From an uncultured Clostridia bacterium (GTDB lineage: Bacteria; Bacillota; Clostridia; Oscillospirales; Acutalibacteraceae), in contig CAMJYF010000009.1 of assembly GCA_946409885.1 (NCBI GenBank), positions 1-15,913 of the forward strand: a DNA stretch of 15,913 nucleotides, in the 5' to 3' direction. The position numbers were made by a program, and so were the translations under genes. Below the pieces are notes generated by a model. That model did no database searches. It worked only from the letters and a program-made list of their open reading frames with translations, and was not told where the DNA came from. Of the stretch, positions 15,376-15,913 are shown piece after piece (position 1 is the first letter of the stretch; each line of letters begins with the position of its first letter).

Positions 15376-15913
15376 GCAAGCCTCTGAAAAAAGGAACCAA
15401 GATCTTTCTGGCGATACTGATCGTCGCGGTGCTGCTGGGCGCCTGCTTTGTCAGCGTCGCCATTTATGCCAGAAACGAATTCAAGAAAGAGCGTTCCTGG
15501 ATCCCACCGCAGTTGTCCCCGCAAAAAAGCTCTGTCACGGAGCTCCCGGACAACGCGCACGACGCCTACGAGTACGTGATGCGCCTTTACGACGAGGCGC
15601 TTCGCTCCGATATCGTGGAGGCCGGCTGGTATACCGATGTGGACCTGAACGGCGACGTGCAGCTGCCCTTTGCGGAAGTGGACAACGGTCTCGTCAATGA
15701 TATACGCGGGGAGGCTGTCGGCGCCGTGAAAGCGCTGTATCCCGATGAGAGCGGCGTTACCCTTTCCGATGAACGGCACGCGGATATCCCCGCCGTCAAT
15801 CTGCAGGAGAACGAGATCCTTGAATATGCGTACAATGCAGATGACATATTCAACCGCAAGGGAGAATACCGCAGCGATACCTATGAGATCGTCTTCAAGG
15901 TGGATCCCGCTTT
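15372..15913 (+). CDS. Membrane-anchored extracytoplasmic protein (3' end cut by window)
   Basis: The reading frame stays open from ATG 15372 to the window edge (180 full codons) and its 3' end lies outside. A short basic start (MSKPLKKGTK) precedes a hydrophobic helix (about 11-33), then a soluble acidic region rich in Asp, Glu and Tyr. The sequence LGAC at 22-25 resembles a lipobox, but the hydrophobic stretch continues past the Cys, so a plain membrane anchor is more likely. The start overlaps the previous stop by 4 nt (ATGA), with AAGGAG upstream inside that gene. I do not recognise the family. Co-translation with the zinc-ribbon membrane protein suggests a shared envelope role. Confidence 0.75.
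   Translation, partial: MSKPLKKGTKIFLAILIVAVLLGACFVSVAIYARNEFKKERSWIPPQLSPQKSSVTELPDNAHDAYEYVMRLYDEALRSDIVEAGWYTDVDLNGDVQLPFAEVDNGLVNDIRGEAVGAVKALYPDESGVTLSDERHADIPAVNLQENEILEYAYNADDIFNRKGEYRSDTYEIVFKVDPA

Noticed and set aside
15440..15446. Lipobox-like LGAC making the last protein a lipoprotein
   Set aside because: The hydrophobic helix continues well past the cysteine, which is unusual for a lipoprotein signal, so a membrane anchor is preferred.

Overview
The window looks like a chromosomal housekeeping segment of a Clostridia-type Firmicute. An Oscillospirales/Ruminococcaceae relative is my inference. The support is strong AGGAGG-type ribosome binding sites, a tRNA gene with an encoded CCA end, an ECF transporter core (A1-A2-T), a ClpE-type unfoldase with an N-terminal zinc finger, and a DUF5711-CvpA pair. 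Coding bases are moderately GC-rich. Every gene I can support lies on the + strand, mostly in tight or overlapping (ATGA, TGATG) arrangements. I see no mobile element, CRISPR array, phage gene or integration scar.

Layout. Positions 1-81 are the tail of an upstream gene, closed by an intrinsic terminator at 103-140. A good sigma-A promoter (186-214) then reads into ruvC-ruvA-ruvB, the Holliday-junction resolvase and branch-migration motor. It continues into glmM (UDP-GlcNAc precursor synthesis), an RlmI-like methyltransferase, ecfA1-ecfA2-ecfT (energising module for vitamin and metal uptake) and truA (tRNA pseudouridine synthase). A short hairpin-bearing gap leads to a membrane-anchored DUF5711 protein, a CvpA-family membrane protein, pgsA (phospholipid synthesis) and a ClpE-like AAA+ unfoldase. 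A free-standing tRNA-Gly(UCC) gene follows, with a near-consensus promoter and a tight terminator. After it come a small MIF-like tautomerase, a GtrA-family membrane protein, a zinc-ribbon four-helix membrane protein, and the start of a membrane-anchored protein cut by the window end.

Two genes look damaged or unusual near their 5' ends. ruvC is split by a net frameshift close to 466-471, and about five residues of the expected protein are missing there. truA has no ATG, GTG or TTG start that would keep its conserved N-terminus, and seems to begin at an ATC codon directly abutting the ecfT stop. Either could be real or a sequence/assembly error; the raw window cannot decide.

No new multi-gene system is convincingly present. 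The items most worth a second look are the ruvC lesion, the truA start, the bacterial MIF homologue, and the uncharacterised membrane/zinc-ribbon genes at the right end.
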